Shown here: piece after piece, positions 24,601 to 33,728 of the stretch
How the letters are laid out: each line of letters begins with the position of its first letter
Position numbering within the stretch: position 1 is the stretch's first letter
Source of the DNA: Solanum dulcamara
Lineage: Eukaryota > Streptophyta > Magnoliopsida > Solanales > Solanaceae
NCBI RefSeq assembly: GCF_947179165.1
Contig: NC_077238.1
Span: 46,504,293 to 46,568,292, forward strand
Direction of reading: 5' to 3'
DNA: 64,000 bases
Translations under genes and position numbers: made by a program
The notes under the pieces: generated by a model
Seen by the model: only the letters and a program-made list of their open reading frames with translations
Databases searched by the model: none
What the model was told of the DNA's origin: nothing

Positions 24601-24706
24601 ATAAAAGTACCTCAAGTGCGGCATTTTTGCGCTTCTCGTACAACTTATCAGAGAGATTACGCAGAACAGAAGCAGGAATCAAATATAAAGCTTCTGTAGT
24701 AGCCAT
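622..24706 (-). CDS. VAC14: VAC14 homologue, N-terminal 572 residues in 17 exons (3' end off-window)
   Basis: Scaffold of the Fab1/PIKfyve complex that makes PI(3,5)P2 on endosomal and vacuolar membranes (family knowledge). Exons in transcript order: 24706-24611, 24515-24402, 24300-24235, 18962-18873, 18792-18673, 18230-18202, 18093-17951, 17853-17759, 17284-17198, 17023-16916, 16778-16687, 3392-3311, 2638-2573, 1644-1529, 1409-1289, 1065-904, 750-622. Every exon is bounded by AG/GT and all phases join without a stop. The start gives [20 protein letters not shown] and matches the family N-terminus. Diagnostic segments include [63 protein letters not shown] and [17 protein letters not shown], all from the ARM/HEAT repeats and the Vac14 Fab1-binding region. 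About 150 C-terminal residues are missing at the left edge. The family's KIRVV reads KISVV here. Introns are mostly 80-930 bp, except intron 3 (5.3 kb) and intron 11 (13.3 kb, transposon-filled). The coding sequence looks functional. Confidence 0.93.
1645..2572 (-). other. VAC14 intron 13, no recognised content
   Basis: AT-rich intron of 928 bp between the exons ending at 1644 and 2573. I saw no coding segment, transposon end or RNA gene in it. Confidence 0.6.
2639..3310 (-). other. VAC14 intron 12, no recognised content
   Basis: AT-rich intron of 672 bp. It contains a local near-repeat of CTTCATGACAATGACA / CTTCATGACCATGACA (about 3214-3253) but nothing else recognisable. Confidence 0.55.
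3440..5057 (+). repeat. 5' LTR of G1
   Basis: A TG...CA bounded LTR of 1,618 bp. Its segments recur in order in the 3' LTR, for example TGTAATGACCTTGAGGGT at both starts and TTTTTGGGTCGTGACA at both ends. Confidence 0.92.
5061..5072 (+). other. primer binding site of G1 (initiator-Met tRNA type)
   Basis: TGGTATCAGAAC lies 3 bases after the LTR. It differs by one base from the usual plant primer site TGGTATCAGAGC. Confidence 0.85.
5265..6740 (+). pseudogene. G1 gag, broken
   Basis: Capsid-type gag of a gypsy element. In the frame from 5265 a basic/Gly-Arg N-terminus (about 5340-5410) is followed by [35 protein letters not shown] and [16 protein letters not shown], the core of retrotransposon gag. 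Stops fall at about 5532 and at 5889-5891 (TAG), and a frame change follows at about 6155. A degraded zinc-knuckle-like [11 protein letters not shown] appears near 6467-6500 in the next frame, then a Gly-Ala-Arg stretch. Several short frames here are pieces of this one gene. Confidence 0.82.
6741..7961 (+). pseudogene. G1 pol, protease and reverse transcriptase part, RNase H deleted
   Basis: An aspartic protease segment has the active-site-like LFDSGST (about 6750-6770). RT begins near 7190 with [21 protein letters not shown]. Further on come [20 protein letters not shown] and the catalytic [12 protein letters not shown] (about 7736-7766). Stops at 7451-7456 (TGA TAG, where the family has Arg-Gln) and 7706-7708 (TGA, where Arg is usual) break it. 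After [15 protein letters not shown] the sequence jumps directly to the integrase HPGVAKM near 7955-7970, so the rest of the connection domain and all RNase H are gone. Confidence 0.85.
7962..9200 (+). pseudogene. G1 integrase and chromodomain, frameshifted
   Basis: Integrase begins at HPGVAKM. The zinc-finger cysteines are partly kept (HLNCQQVK). Core segments [22 protein letters not shown] and [14 protein letters not shown] follow (7976-8491). A frame change near 8460-8490 continues as [20 protein letters not shown] (to 8850), and another leads to 8892-9200. The C-terminus LTYEES...[16 protein letters not shown] is a chromodomain, which assigns the element to the chromoviruses (Tekay/Del group). 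Confidence 0.87.
9288..9322 (+). other. polypurine-tract region of G1
   Basis: The sequence GAGGACGAACATCC...AGTGGTGGATAT directly before the 3' LTR is the usual end of internal sequence in these elements and primes plus-strand synthesis. Confidence 0.65.
9769..10040 (+). mobile_element. 5'-truncated RTE LINE copy or SINE inside the G1 3' LTR
   Basis: The 12-bp duplication TTCATATTTATA flanks it (9757-9768 and 10041-10052); the 5' LTR has one copy at the same place. The 272-bp insert has an AT-rich left part and then the Solanaceae tail GGTCTGCGTACATCC...CCTCCCCAGACCC ending in TTG repeats. The same tail ends the RTE LINE at 14,248. No A/B box was seen at its left end, so a truncated LINE is the better call. 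Confidence 0.82.
11538..11652. repeat. left terminal inverted repeat
   Basis: Pairs with 15909-16024 in reverse orientation, about four in five bases by eye. The innermost shared block is ACACAATCTTTTA. Confidence 0.8.
11743..11865. repeat. inner inverted repeat, left arm
   Basis: AAGAAAATAGCCAAATGCCC and the following 100 bases match, inverted, 14832-14953 (shared blocks include CTCAACTACACAC / TTCAACTACACAC). It is either a second element nested in the Mutator-like one or part of its long arm. Confidence 0.7.
12092..13910 (+). pseudogene. RTE LINE reverse transcriptase, one stop and one frameshift
   Basis: Reverse transcriptase of a target-primed retrotransposon. In one frame from 12092: the linker [14 protein letters not shown], then [50 protein letters not shown] and the catalytic FADDIDLI (about 13153-13176). 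The stop TAG at 12670-12672 sits where the family has Gln (DIQSCNNYRG region). Near 13,630 the frame shifts to 13608-13829 ([15 protein letters not shown]). After another stop, the rest ([13 protein letters not shown]) ends at TAG 13908-13910. Confidence 0.9.
12092..14248 (+). mobile_element. RTE-clade LINE, 5'-truncated
   Basis: A 10-bp duplication AATCTTCTTC flanks it (12082-12091 and 14249-14258). The body carries a reverse transcriptase, an AT-rich 3' UTR (13911-14110), and the tail CCTCCCCAGACCCCAC followed by about nine GTT/TTG units, not poly(A). Those are features of plant RTE LINEs. The endonuclease is missing through 5' truncation. Confidence 0.9.
14259..14831. other. interior of the Mutator-like element, no gene
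   Basis: AT-rich DNA right of the RTE LINE. A short frame at 14488-14730 has no recognisable motif. A near palindrome, ACTCTTAAAGAGAGT, lies at about 14794-14808. Confidence 0.5.
14832..14953. repeat. inner inverted repeat, right arm
   Basis: Inverted partner of 11743-11865; it ends GGGGCATTTAACTATTTTCT. The two arms are now 3 kb apart because the RTE LINE lies between them. Confidence 0.7.
15262..15431 (+). mobile_element. SINE, Au-like, with tRNA-type Pol III boxes
   Basis: The duplication TTTTACAC flanks it (15254-15261 and 15428-15435). An A-box-like TGGTAAAGTTG (about 15269) and a B box GGTTCAAGCC (about 15305-15314) are in place. It ends GTGCACCGGGCTGCCCTTTT, as I recall for Au SINEs of grasses and Solanaceae. 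The short 5' piece AACACAC before the A box is unusual. Confidence 0.8.
15909..16024. repeat. right terminal inverted repeat
   Basis: Reverse complement of the left end, with small indels near the outer end. Confidence 0.8.
17285..17758 (-). other. VAC14 intron 8, no recognised content
   Basis: AT-rich intron of 474 bp. No transposon end or RNA gene was seen. Confidence 0.55.
18231..18672 (-). other. VAC14 intron 5, no recognised content
   Basis: AT-rich intron of 442 bp with no recognisable element. Confidence 0.55.
19499..20930 (+). repeat. non-coding LTR-retroelement-like repeat, unassigned
   Basis: The start TGTAAGGCCAAAAACTCATA, a TATATATA box near 19954, GAGTGGCTAAACTCCTTAATTC with TCTAAGGTTGTGG (20110-20145), and CCCTGTGGGTACGATATCTGG (20841-20861) followed by TTACTTGTACGATTGTGTACACTTGCG resemble the non-coding LTR/leader regions of large plant gypsy elements. 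No coding domain is present. Ends and strand are inferred. Confidence 0.35.
21480..21715. repeat. degenerate CGCCT-rich repeat
   Basis: CGCCTCTCGCCT and close variants (TCGCCTTTGTC, GTCGCCTTTTGAAG, TCGCCTCGCCTCTCGC) recur at least ten times in 230 bp, in an otherwise AT-rich intron. No ends or duplication could be set. Confidence 0.5.
21716..22427 (-). pseudogene. 5' leader and possible degraded gag of the copia remnant
   Basis: Minus-strand sequence downstream of the primer site. The frame 21942-21703 ([20 protein letters not shown]...) sits where a copia gag would begin, but I cannot match it to a domain. The element breaks off at the CGCCT repeat; no pol or second LTR was seen. Confidence 0.35.
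22428..22439 (-). other. primer binding site of the copia remnant
   Basis: GCTCTGATACCA on the plus strand is an exact TGGTATCAGAGC on the minus strand, the initiator-Met type, immediately next to the LTR. Confidence 0.8.
22440..22632 (-). repeat. Ty1/copia-type LTR, short (193 bp)
   Basis: On the minus strand it starts TGTTAGGTTC and ends CTTTCTCACA, directly followed by TGGTATCAGAGC. Length, TG/CA ends and the adjoining primer site fit a copia 5' LTR in the same orientation as VAC14. Confidence 0.75.
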
Positions 24707-24710
24707 ATCG

Positions 24711-24719
24711 AAACCCTAA
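24711..24719 (-). promoter_or_regulatory. telo-box-like motif just upstream of the VAC14 start
   Basis: AAACCCTAA lies 5 bases upstream of the ATG (TTAGGGTTT on the gene's strand), so probably in the 5' leader. Telo-boxes are common near the starts of plant housekeeping genes. Function here is inference from position and sequence only. Confidence 0.3.
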
Positions 24720-24720
24720 A

Positions 24721-25640
24721 ACAACCTTAAAACGTAAAGAAAAAGGAAAAAACAAGAATTTCCCAATTCATGTCTTGCTTTGATCTTCCTTTAGTCCAAC
24801 CCAAAACCCATGTGTATATTTGGGCAGCATGTTTTTTTTTTATGAGATAAGCCGGAGCAAGAAGAGATCTAAAAGGGAAAGAAAATCAGAGAAAATTTGA
24901 AACATTGAAGAGATTTATTAACTTGGGACTTTTCATTTTTGGGCTTGGTTTAATTTGGGGTAAACAAGGGAGGGATCTTTCTGCTTCTAACGGTTGGATG
25001 CTATCGCCCACCAAGGTCTTGCTCATTAATCTTTTCAACCTCTCTCTACTTGTTACTTGAGAGGTTTATGTTTTCTGTGTCTCACTGACTCACTAAACAT
25101 ATTTTATATGATTTTTTTAAAAATGTCCTTCAAACTATAAAAAATTAAATAAAAATATCTTCTATTACTCTAAAAATGTCCGTGTAATTTATAATTTGAT
25201 TCAAAAATATTTTTATTATTATTCAATGGATAAAGAACACTTCATGTGTTTTAATTTATTTGGCTTATTATGACTTGACACGTAATTTAAAAAAATAAAG
25301 AAGATTTTGGAATCATCTATCATATTTTATTGTGTATAGTAACATTATGTGTATTTTTTGGGTCGTTGTAACACTCAATAAGTTTGGATCATGTTGAACT
25401 AGATAAATGTGTGCGATTTGATCCAAACTATGATTTATCTCATGTGTGAGGTTAAGTATCCATCCCCAATAATGGCAAATCAAATTTTGGTTCCAATGCA
25501 TTGTACAGTTCCTCAAACAGAGTTCTAAACAAAAAGTTCGGGTGTTTTACGAAATTGTCATGCAAGAATTGAAAATTCATCTAAGTGTCGAAGTTTGGAT
25601 GACCTTACCAAGCAAGACTGTGCCTAGCCCTTGCTGCGCG
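24721..25640. other. upstream region of VAC14, no gene recognised
   Basis: Holds the presumed VAC14 promoter on the minus strand. It is pyrimidine/purine biased near 24,850-25,080 and AT-rich beyond. No clear TATA box can be assigned, and no transposon was recognised up to about 25,640. Confidence 0.4.
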
Positions 25641-25644
25641 AGAC

Positions 25645-26037
25645 TGATAAGTTGGTATTTTAACAACTTGTTTAGCTTTTAATGATAAGTTATTGCATTG
25701 TTTTGATGTCATTTAGAAGGATTTTATGTCTTTGTTCTTTTATGTGCAGGCACTCTTGGAAACCAAAGCGATGGAGGATTTGATCGAAAAGAAATTTGTT
25801 GAAGAACATGTGTTTAGCATGCTTCCCACAGGATAAGGTGTGCATCTCAGAGATGCCAAGCAAAAATGACAAGACCTTACTATCTACTCATATGGATGTC
25901 GCAAGTCAGCACCTGCGAGAAGAGTTTATTGAAGATTGGTTGAGGATTGTTGGCTAGGGGTGTACATTGATCGGTTCAGTTTAATTTTATGAATTATCGG
26001 TTCGATTTATGGATTTTCAATTTTTAAATATGCTAAA
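25645..26037 (+). repeat. unassigned repeat fragments upstream of VAC14
   Basis: TGATAAGTTGGTATTTTAAC at 25646 starts a stretch that resembles non-coding LTR-element DNA (TTTATGTGCAGGCACTCTTGG near 25,740). It is followed by GGGGTGTACATTGATCGGTTC (about 25,957), a phrase seen in plant miniature transposons. The latter is cut by the LTR at 26038. No coding content. Confidence 0.3.
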
Positions 26038-29000
26038 TGTCACGGCCCGAAGTAAGCCTAACCCTTAGCCCTGAACTAGAGGCAACGAGCTGCCAAGTGG
26101 AAGATAAATAATAATACGAAGAGAGACGACAACTGAAATCAATCACAAGAAACCACTCCAAGATCTGACATTAGACAGTAATCGAGCATCTAAATTAAAT
26201 ACGAATACAAAGGTTTTTAAAATACAAAATAAGTACAGACAATCTTCGAAAGCAAGTAAAGTCCTAGTCTGTCATAGATGGAAATTGGCAACTCCGAACG
26301 CCAGGAGCTCACCAAATCTCCGAACCAAGAGTTGCTCCATACCAGTTCAAATCAATGATGAAAACCCACACTATGATCTACAGGAAGCAGAAGTGTAGTA
26401 TGAGTACCAAACGAATGGTACTCAGTAGGCATAGGCCGACTGAGCTCCACAGATAAAGCAAGTATAAATAACATCTAATTAGGTAAATATTGCATAAGTG
26501 ACTAATCAGGAATTATCATAATAATTTCAAGAAATAAGACAAGAGGTTGGAGACATACATAAAGGATCAAAGTCAAAGAATGCACCTGAAACGCAATCCA
26601 ACAACCTATTAACAGGAAGAATGCATCATAGGAGTCTACTAAATGAAAATATAGTGCTAACAGGCAACGCTAACCACGTAATCACCTAGGAACTAATCCG
26701 ACTGAACCTAGAAGGAAGTACTAACCACAATCTAACTCAACTACCACATAGATCGACTACAAATACAATCAAAGGTAAGTACAAGTAAGATTCAAATAAT
26801 AACCGATCAGATTCCCATACCCCCAGAAGGTACAAACAATGACAAACATACCCCTGGGCCTCATAAAATTGGGGGACCAAACCATACAAGTATACTGGTG
26901 CGAGCGATGCTAATGAATGTAAGTTTGTAGTAAAAACCAATAACATCATCGATGACTCTCAGAGATCAACCACAACAAGTGTATAGACTCACCCCTACCC
27001 TTGGCCTGCCAAGTGGGACCCATGTGACTCCCTCATTCAGTTCAGTGGTGCAATAGCCAGATGTCACGACCTAAGGCTAGGGCCTAGACGTGAGATGGCG
27101 AACGAGGAACCCGAAAGTACCCCAAATAAGCCTCTTAGCATTTCTTTTAGCCTTTCATAGGTAATGACAATAAATAAACACATGAAAATCATAATAATAA
27201 ATCTTCAACTTATATATGTCCAACAATACCTCTAACTTTTAGATTTAATAGGGCTAAGACAAGTTCTCAGCTCACCCTCAATCATAATAGAAAGAAATGA
27301 CATAGTAAGTGTCTAAAGATCTCAACATATCATAAGCTAGAAAGATAAAGGAGTATTGTTCCCTGAACATAGGAACTCACCAAAAGTAGCCTTCAAACGA
27401 AATCTCAACTAGCCACGTGGAGAAGAACGGGGAGGAACATCGGTCCCTACATGGTGATATCATGTAGGCAAAAGAGTATGCATTCATACTTTGAATGTAC
27501 TAAGTATGTAGGCATGCATTACAAAGTAAAGCATTTAGGACATTTATAAGGTAAAGTACATAAATGAGTGCATGCATAAGAAATCAAGTAGATAGCATTT
27601 AAATCATAGATATGTGGATATATACATTCATGATTAATCATGTAAATAGCATTTGAAATGTTCGTTTGTGGGGAGTTGACTATAACCGACATTAAGACCA
27701 TGTGAGCTATTACATGGAATCTAACATAACCCTCCACGTTGGACGTAAATTCTACTTACCTAGGGTAGAACTCCATCAACTTTACATTCATTCTTTAACT
27801 TTAACTTTAAAGGCTTTCATGGATCCATTAGCCTAAGCCTACAAAGGCTCCTATGTTGGCACATAGTTAATGAGATAAGGAGTTGCTACTAGGATTTTCT
27901 TACCGAATCTCACTTCAATGACCCATTCGGTGTCAAGTCAATCTCATGGAATAGTTTAATACTTCAAAATAGTCATAGCATATAGCTTGAGAATTCAAAA
28001 CATCATATTCAGTAGAATGACTCATTAAAACCTTTGGTAATTCAAATATGCAAGAATTTTTCTTAATGCATAAAGAATCTATCATTCATATCATTTCATC
28101 ATTCTTTTATTTCATAAGACTCTCTTTTGATCATAGACATTACTTTCATAAACATTCATTTGAAGTCAAAACTTTCAAGTCAAATTTCATTGAAAACATA
28201 ATAAAAGTAGGTGGGTTCAAATCACTTCAACTTTCAAATATGAATGTAAATGAAATTATACATAAATACTTTGAAATCCATCAATTAAAAATCATGCCTT
28301 GACATCCCGCCATGAATTTCAAGAACCTTTAAAGAGCTAAATAGAGAAAATACTTGCAAACCATCAATTCATACATATGATATCATTTTGCATCAAAATA
28401 GACCAATAATTATTAGTTTAACTATGATTCTTGCTATTAAGTAGAAATAAGAATTGTCCATAAGAAAATCTTATTTAAAATCAATAGATTTAGTTGAAAG
28501 AGTTTTGGAATTCATGGGTGAAAGAACCCATGGATGAACACCCATGTACCTTAGAGTAAAAGTTTAAAGAAAATAAACATAATATATTATATAATCAGAA
28601 TCCTTTAGGCATGAGAGTGGAAGAAATACTCTCATTGAAGCCTTACATACCTGGAATTCGAAGCTTTAATCAGATTCAAATGCCTTAATGAACACTCTTG
28701 GATCCTAGCCTTTTCTCCTTGCCGGAGCGTTTTATGTACTACCCGGAGCATATGAATCACCGGAATAGTATTTTTACACTACTAAGAGCTAAAACTATAT
28801 TTTGAGAATGAGTAAAGAAGTGTATAGAGAGAAGAGTTGCTTGAGAAAACTTGATGAACAAAATGATGAAATAAGGTCGGTATTTATAAGTGTGAAGGAG
28901 GGACCTAATAATAATTAAAATAATTATAAAGAAAAATTTAAAAATTTAATAGAGGATTGTGATGTCATGTGTGATGTCAAATGGAGGAATATTGATGTCA

Positions 29001-31197
29001 TGGGTGATGTCTAATGGATCTAGATCTTCCATAGTTGGTGAGATGAGCCTTTTTATTTATGAAATACCTTTTTTCGGAGCTACACTTGAATAAGATAACT
29101 TCCTAATTTGTATTTGGTGTCTTTATATAAATTGTAGCTCTAAAAGTCTCCTTTCATGTCGTTCAAGAATCAACAAAATGGGATCATCGTCTAGTGAGAT
29201 ATGATTTTTCTTCTATAAATACTCTATTTCATCACAATATCAGGTCTTGCAAAGATTAATTTATTTGTCCTACTTAGCCTCCGATTCTTAAGCTATGATC
29301 TCACAAAAGTTGTAGGTAATGATGTTGGGGTTATTCATAAATTTGAATCACCTAATTTAGACCATCGTATAAAAAGTTATTCCTAAAATACAGAAGCAGT
29401 ATCATTTTCATCAAGAATTGAAACACCATATACAACATTTTTAGGGGGTGTTACACTAGATAGGCCCAAAGAGGATGCGGAAAGTCCGTATACACTGTCT
29501 GGGCCCGAATCAGGTGTTATATAGACATATAGTATCTCTGTAGTGGTAATAGAGAATGACTGCCCCAGCCAACCAGTAAACTCACAAGGGCATTGGCCAA
29601 ACTAGCAAGAGTAAACCCGGAGGCATGGGTAAGTCAAGAAAGGGAGTTGACGTGCTGAATAACAGAGTAAAACTGAGTATATCCCAGATGCCTCTAATGC
29701 CTCAAGTAGAAAAAGAAGTACGTCCCCGATGCCTCATAAGTTTTAAAACTAGTGACTAAGTAATTAAGGTGGTACGACTCCTGTTAAAATCAGTTTAAAA
29801 TTAGTAAAATTGTGAGAAAGCCTTCTAAAAATAGTAGTTAAAATCCAATGAAACTACTAGGATCGTAACACAAAACGAGTGAATATGCTTAATCAATGCA
29901 AGAATGTCATCACCAGCATCCAAAAAAGATACATATAGCCCAAACAGTAACGTCAAGCTAAACCACACTATCAAGGAAAAGGAACTAACCTGGGCTTCAA
30001 TTGCTCTTCGAACACGACCTCAGGACCAACAATAGATATTATCATGAAATTAAAACGAAATAATTGAGACATAGCTCAAAATCATGTAGGGGAGAAATAT
30101 CTCTAGGAATAATGCCTTACCCTAAAATATGCCATCTCATCTCCCAACAAGTACATATAAGCCCAACCTACGACTACGACGAGCCTCAAAAGTCTCTGGC
30201 ACTAGCACTAAGTCACACTAACCATCATAAGCCTTACCGGAAGCTACGACTAGCTACAAGGCCACTGGAACACAAACTAAACCATCTAATACTCAAACCT
30301 AGACTAAGGCCATCAGTTCAGATCCTAATAAGGATAATCTTACCCAACCATAATGCAACCGAACTCATAAGTCTAACAAAAGGATCTCAAGAGACTACGC
30401 TAGTCTAAGGTCCAACTGGAGTTAAAGAAATGAGAAAAAAAGGGGAGAGGCCCTAAACTGGGCCAATACCACCCTAAATCATATGCAATATATACTAAAT
30501 AGTATCTAATATAACTCAATCAAATAGAGAGACCATAGCCTACCATGAAGTTAAACATACGTGCTCCAAATCCACCAAAATGAAGCTCTCGACCTTTGAA
30601 TCACCTCCAATTGCCACCACACTAACAAAATAACGACCACGACATTGATGTTTTGACATCAAATTCATATTTTTTGGAGGCAGACCCAAAATCAGATCAA
30701 AAAGAGATAGTAGGACCCACGCTAAAAATCTTGAAAAATCGACATCGTGGAAAGGTCATTTGAGCTTAACAAACTAGTGGTAAAAATTATAGCACAATTT
30801 GACGCTTAGAAATACCGAAATTAGACCATGCAATTTTTCACCATTAATGAAGGAAATCAAGGAAGAGGACAACCCTTTGGGCATGAAATTTCCTCAAAAT
30901 GATGCTTTCCAAAGCTCTTTGAACACTCCCACGCATTCTCCTTGCAAATCCCCATAACCCAGCCTTCAAATAACTCAGTTTCGACAAGAACTGAGAGAGG
31001 TATGCAACTTTGAAGTTGTGGGACGAGGCCAATACACATCTTGCCTTTTAAATAAAGACCAAATGAAATTGCTCATTGTGATCGCGGAGCACTATGCTCG
31101 CGATCGTAAGCCACAAAAAATTTTCCCTTCACAATTAAGGAAGTGTCCTTGCGATCGCAGAGAGTCAGCTAGACAAACCCTCGCGATCGTGGAGTAT
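26038..31197 (-). repeat. LTR block A, Ty3/gypsy, interrupted by a solo LTR
   Basis: Starts TGTCACGGCCCGAAG (reversed, an LTR end). From 26038 to 27061 and 29456 to 31197 it runs parallel to 56902-59735, for example GATAAATAATAATACGAAGA in both and the GCATGAAATT/AAATTCC region near 30,870. Its 5' part is cut at about 31197. It may be the 3' LTR of the element whose 5' LTR is at 56902-59941. Confidence 0.75.
27062..29455 (-). repeat. solo LTR inserted in LTR block A
   Basis: Bounded by TGTCACGACC and GGGTGTTACA (reversed: TGTAACACCC...GTCGTGACA). It is flanked by CCAGA (27057-27061) and CTAGA (29456-29460), a 5-bp duplication with one C/T difference. The related block at 57,917 has uninterrupted GGCCAGAGGGGCCC. 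No internal sequence is present, so it is a solo LTR of 2,394 bp, related to the G2 LTR (shared CATGGTGATATCATGTAGGC). Confidence 0.85.
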
Positions 31198-31806
31198 TCA
31201 GTTTCAGAAGGTGAGTTTCGATTTGGGTTCTTGGGTTTTGATGTTGAGATTGGAATTTTGGGCTTTGCCCGGGTTGGTTTTCTTATTTTGGGTTGTTTTC
31301 ATCCTTTGAGGTTCAGTAGAGATATGTGACTTCTCTGAGGTTATACGATATGGTTTGGTAAGCAAGTTTGAGATGGCTTTGAAGGTTTCCAAGGTAGCTA
31401 TGGACCGGCAGAACGCCTTTGGTGGCTAGAAGGAAATGGATTTAGAACTTAAGGAAAATATTTAGAATTTTGAGTGGAGTTGCATCTGCCATGGTCTAAC
31501 ATTGCTTAGAGTTGGTGGTTTTGGTATAGTTGGTCTTCCTCAGATGAATCTAGTGATTTTGGTGAAGTTCGGGCTAAGCAAGTGAGAGTTGGTGCCCAAT
31601 AAGGAATTTGGAGGTGCTTTTGGAATTAGAAGTGAATTTGAGGATTTTCCTCTCTACCTGGGTTCTTTGATGGCGTTGTTCGACCCGGGAGAGTGTACGA
31701 GGGCCTGGCAGAGTATGCGGTCCTAGTACCCTTGTCTTTCCATGCCTCCACGTTATGACTATACTTTTACTTTCGCGGACGAAAGTTCTTTTAGTATTGG
31801 ATATTC
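31198..31806 (+). other. 3' internal end of a plus-strand gypsy element, non-coding
   Basis: Sequence with no protein match, ending CGCGGACGAAAGTTCTTTTAGTATTGGAT, the same pattern as the G1 end before its 3' LTR (GAGGACGAACATCC...AGTGGTGGAT). It joins the opposite-strand LTR block A at about 31,197, a rearrangement breakpoint. Confidence 0.5.
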
Positions 31807-32402
31807 TAATGACCTCTAGATTATTTCTTTCATCTTCCAACCTTTCCAGCATTTAGATCTTTCCCGTATCGACCCCAAGTCCTTTATGACTTGTTGGCAC
31901 TAACAGTTCATTCACTTGTTCGTTCATTTGGGTTTTACGCTCATTTCCTTGTTTTGAAGCTCTAGGAGTTTAAACAATTGACTTCGGTCAAAACTCTAGG
32001 AAAACAATCTCAAAATGGAATTTTGATGGTTCCATCAACTCCAGAATGGTCAAATTAGGATACTAGTATGGTCGGCATGAGTATTAAGGCAATTGGTGCA
32101 AGTTTGAGACCATTTGGCTCTTGAGCCTTTGAAAGTTAGCCTAAGGTTGACTTTGGTCAACATTCTTGGTAAACATGCTCATACTAAAATTTTGTCAGCA
32201 CAGTTAGCTCTGAAATATCGAGTTTGGTCTAGAATGACCTTTTATGCGGTTCTCGAGGCATCTGATCTCATTCTGAGCCTCATTATGGATTTTGGCTTAA
32301 AATGACGCTTGGGCGTGGGACCCACTTTTTATAGAGATGACCTCGGATGGAAATTCAAAGTGCATCGTTGAGTTTGGAACATTGAATTTAGTGCAGTAAC
32401 AT
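31807..32402 (+). repeat. plus-strand LTR fragment (5' part of an LTR)
   Basis: Starts TCTAATGACC (usual TGTAATGACC). It contains GGTTGACTTTGGTCAACATT and GGGACCCACTTTTTATAGAG with ATGACCTCGGATGGAAATTC. The last part matches, in opposite orientation, 59,850-59,941 of LTR block B, so both come from one LTR family. It is cut at about 32,402 against G2. Confidence 0.7.
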
Positions 32403-33728
32403 ATATTATTTACCCGCTTTAGATTTCTATAAGGCCCTATATACCTAGGGCTCAATTTCCCTTTAATACCAAATCGAACCACACCAATAATGGGTGAAAC
32501 CTTCAAATACATCCAATCACCTATATTAAATTCAAGATCCCTTCTTCTAGTGTTGGAATATAACGAAGACTCTGAGCCGTCTTCAACCTTTCTCTAATGG
32601 TCTTCACTTCTCCAAAGCATCAAGTACCAAATCGGGACCTAACAAGGTCATCTCGCCTACTTCAAACCAACTAACTGGGGATCTATATCGCCTCTTGTAC
32701 AAAGCCTCAAACGGCGCTATCTCAATACTCGAGTGGTAGCTATTATTGTAAGCAAATTCAATGAGCAGTAGGTAATCATCTCTACTCCCTTTGAACTCCA
32801 ACACACAATCCCTTAATATATCCTCTAGGGTTTGAATTGTCCTTTTAGTTTGCCCATCGGCTTAAGGATGGAATGCGATGCTTAACTTTACTTTAGTACC
32901 GAGGCCCTTTTAAAATGATATCCAAAAGTTAGAAGTGAATTGAGTACCACGATCCGAAATGATTGACAATGGCACACCATACAATCTTACCAACTCCTGA
33001 ATATACAACTCTGCATAATCTTCGGCCCTATAGGAAGTCTTAACCGGTAAGAAGTGAGCCGACTTAGTCATTTGATCAACAATCACCCAAATAGAATCAT
33101 GTCGCTTCTGAGTGTCAGGCAAACCCACTACAAAATCCATATTCATATCTTCCCATTTCCAAGTAGGGATTTTCAATATCTTGGGCTAGACCATCCAGCC
33201 TTTGATGTTCGGCCTTTACTTGTTGACAATTCGGACATTCGGACTCGAACCTTGCTATATCCTTCTTCATGACACCCCGCCAATACAAATCTTTCAAGTC
33301 TTGATACATTTTCATCAAACTGGGGTGAATAGATTATGTAGAATTATGTGCCTCCATCAAGAGCAAATTCCTTAGGCCATCCACATTCGGAACACGTAAC
33401 CAACCTTGGTAATATAACACCCCCTCTATTTCTTTTGAAAAAAACTCTACCTTCTCTTTCTTCACCAACTTCTTTAACTCAAAAAGTGTCGGGTCAAGGT
33501 CTTGTTTTGACTTGACATCCACTAACAAAGAGGATTCAGACCTATTTTGGATAATCATACCACCACCATCGGTACCGCACACCTTCACCCTTAACCTAGA
33601 TAATCGGTGAGCATCTTTCACCAACTTCCTTATTTCTTTATGAACATAGGACACACTCCCTATAGACACTCTGCTAAGGGCATTGGTAACCAGATTGGAT
33701 TTACCCGGATGATAATGTACACTCATGT
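32403..33728 (-). pseudogene. G2 integrase, broken and 3'-truncated
   Basis: Frames 33726-33334, 33318-33115, 33176-32910, 32804-32604 and 32512-32411 give, in order, VHYHPGKSNLVTNALSRV, CPNCQQVKAEHQ (zinc finger), NMDFVVGLPDT and ISDRGTQFTSNFW (catalytic core), [20 protein letters not shown] and GVVRFGIKGKLSPRYIGPY. It stops being recognisable after KRVN at about 32,411, where the plus-strand LTR fragment begins. No chromodomain is left. Confidence 0.84.

Noticed and set aside
28048..28302. 84-aa ORF in the solo LTR
   Set aside because: AT-rich chance frame within an LTR with no motif.
30064..30408. 114-aa plus-strand ORF in block A
   Set aside because: Antisense frame inside an LTR; the parallel part of block B has no matching frame and no motif is visible.
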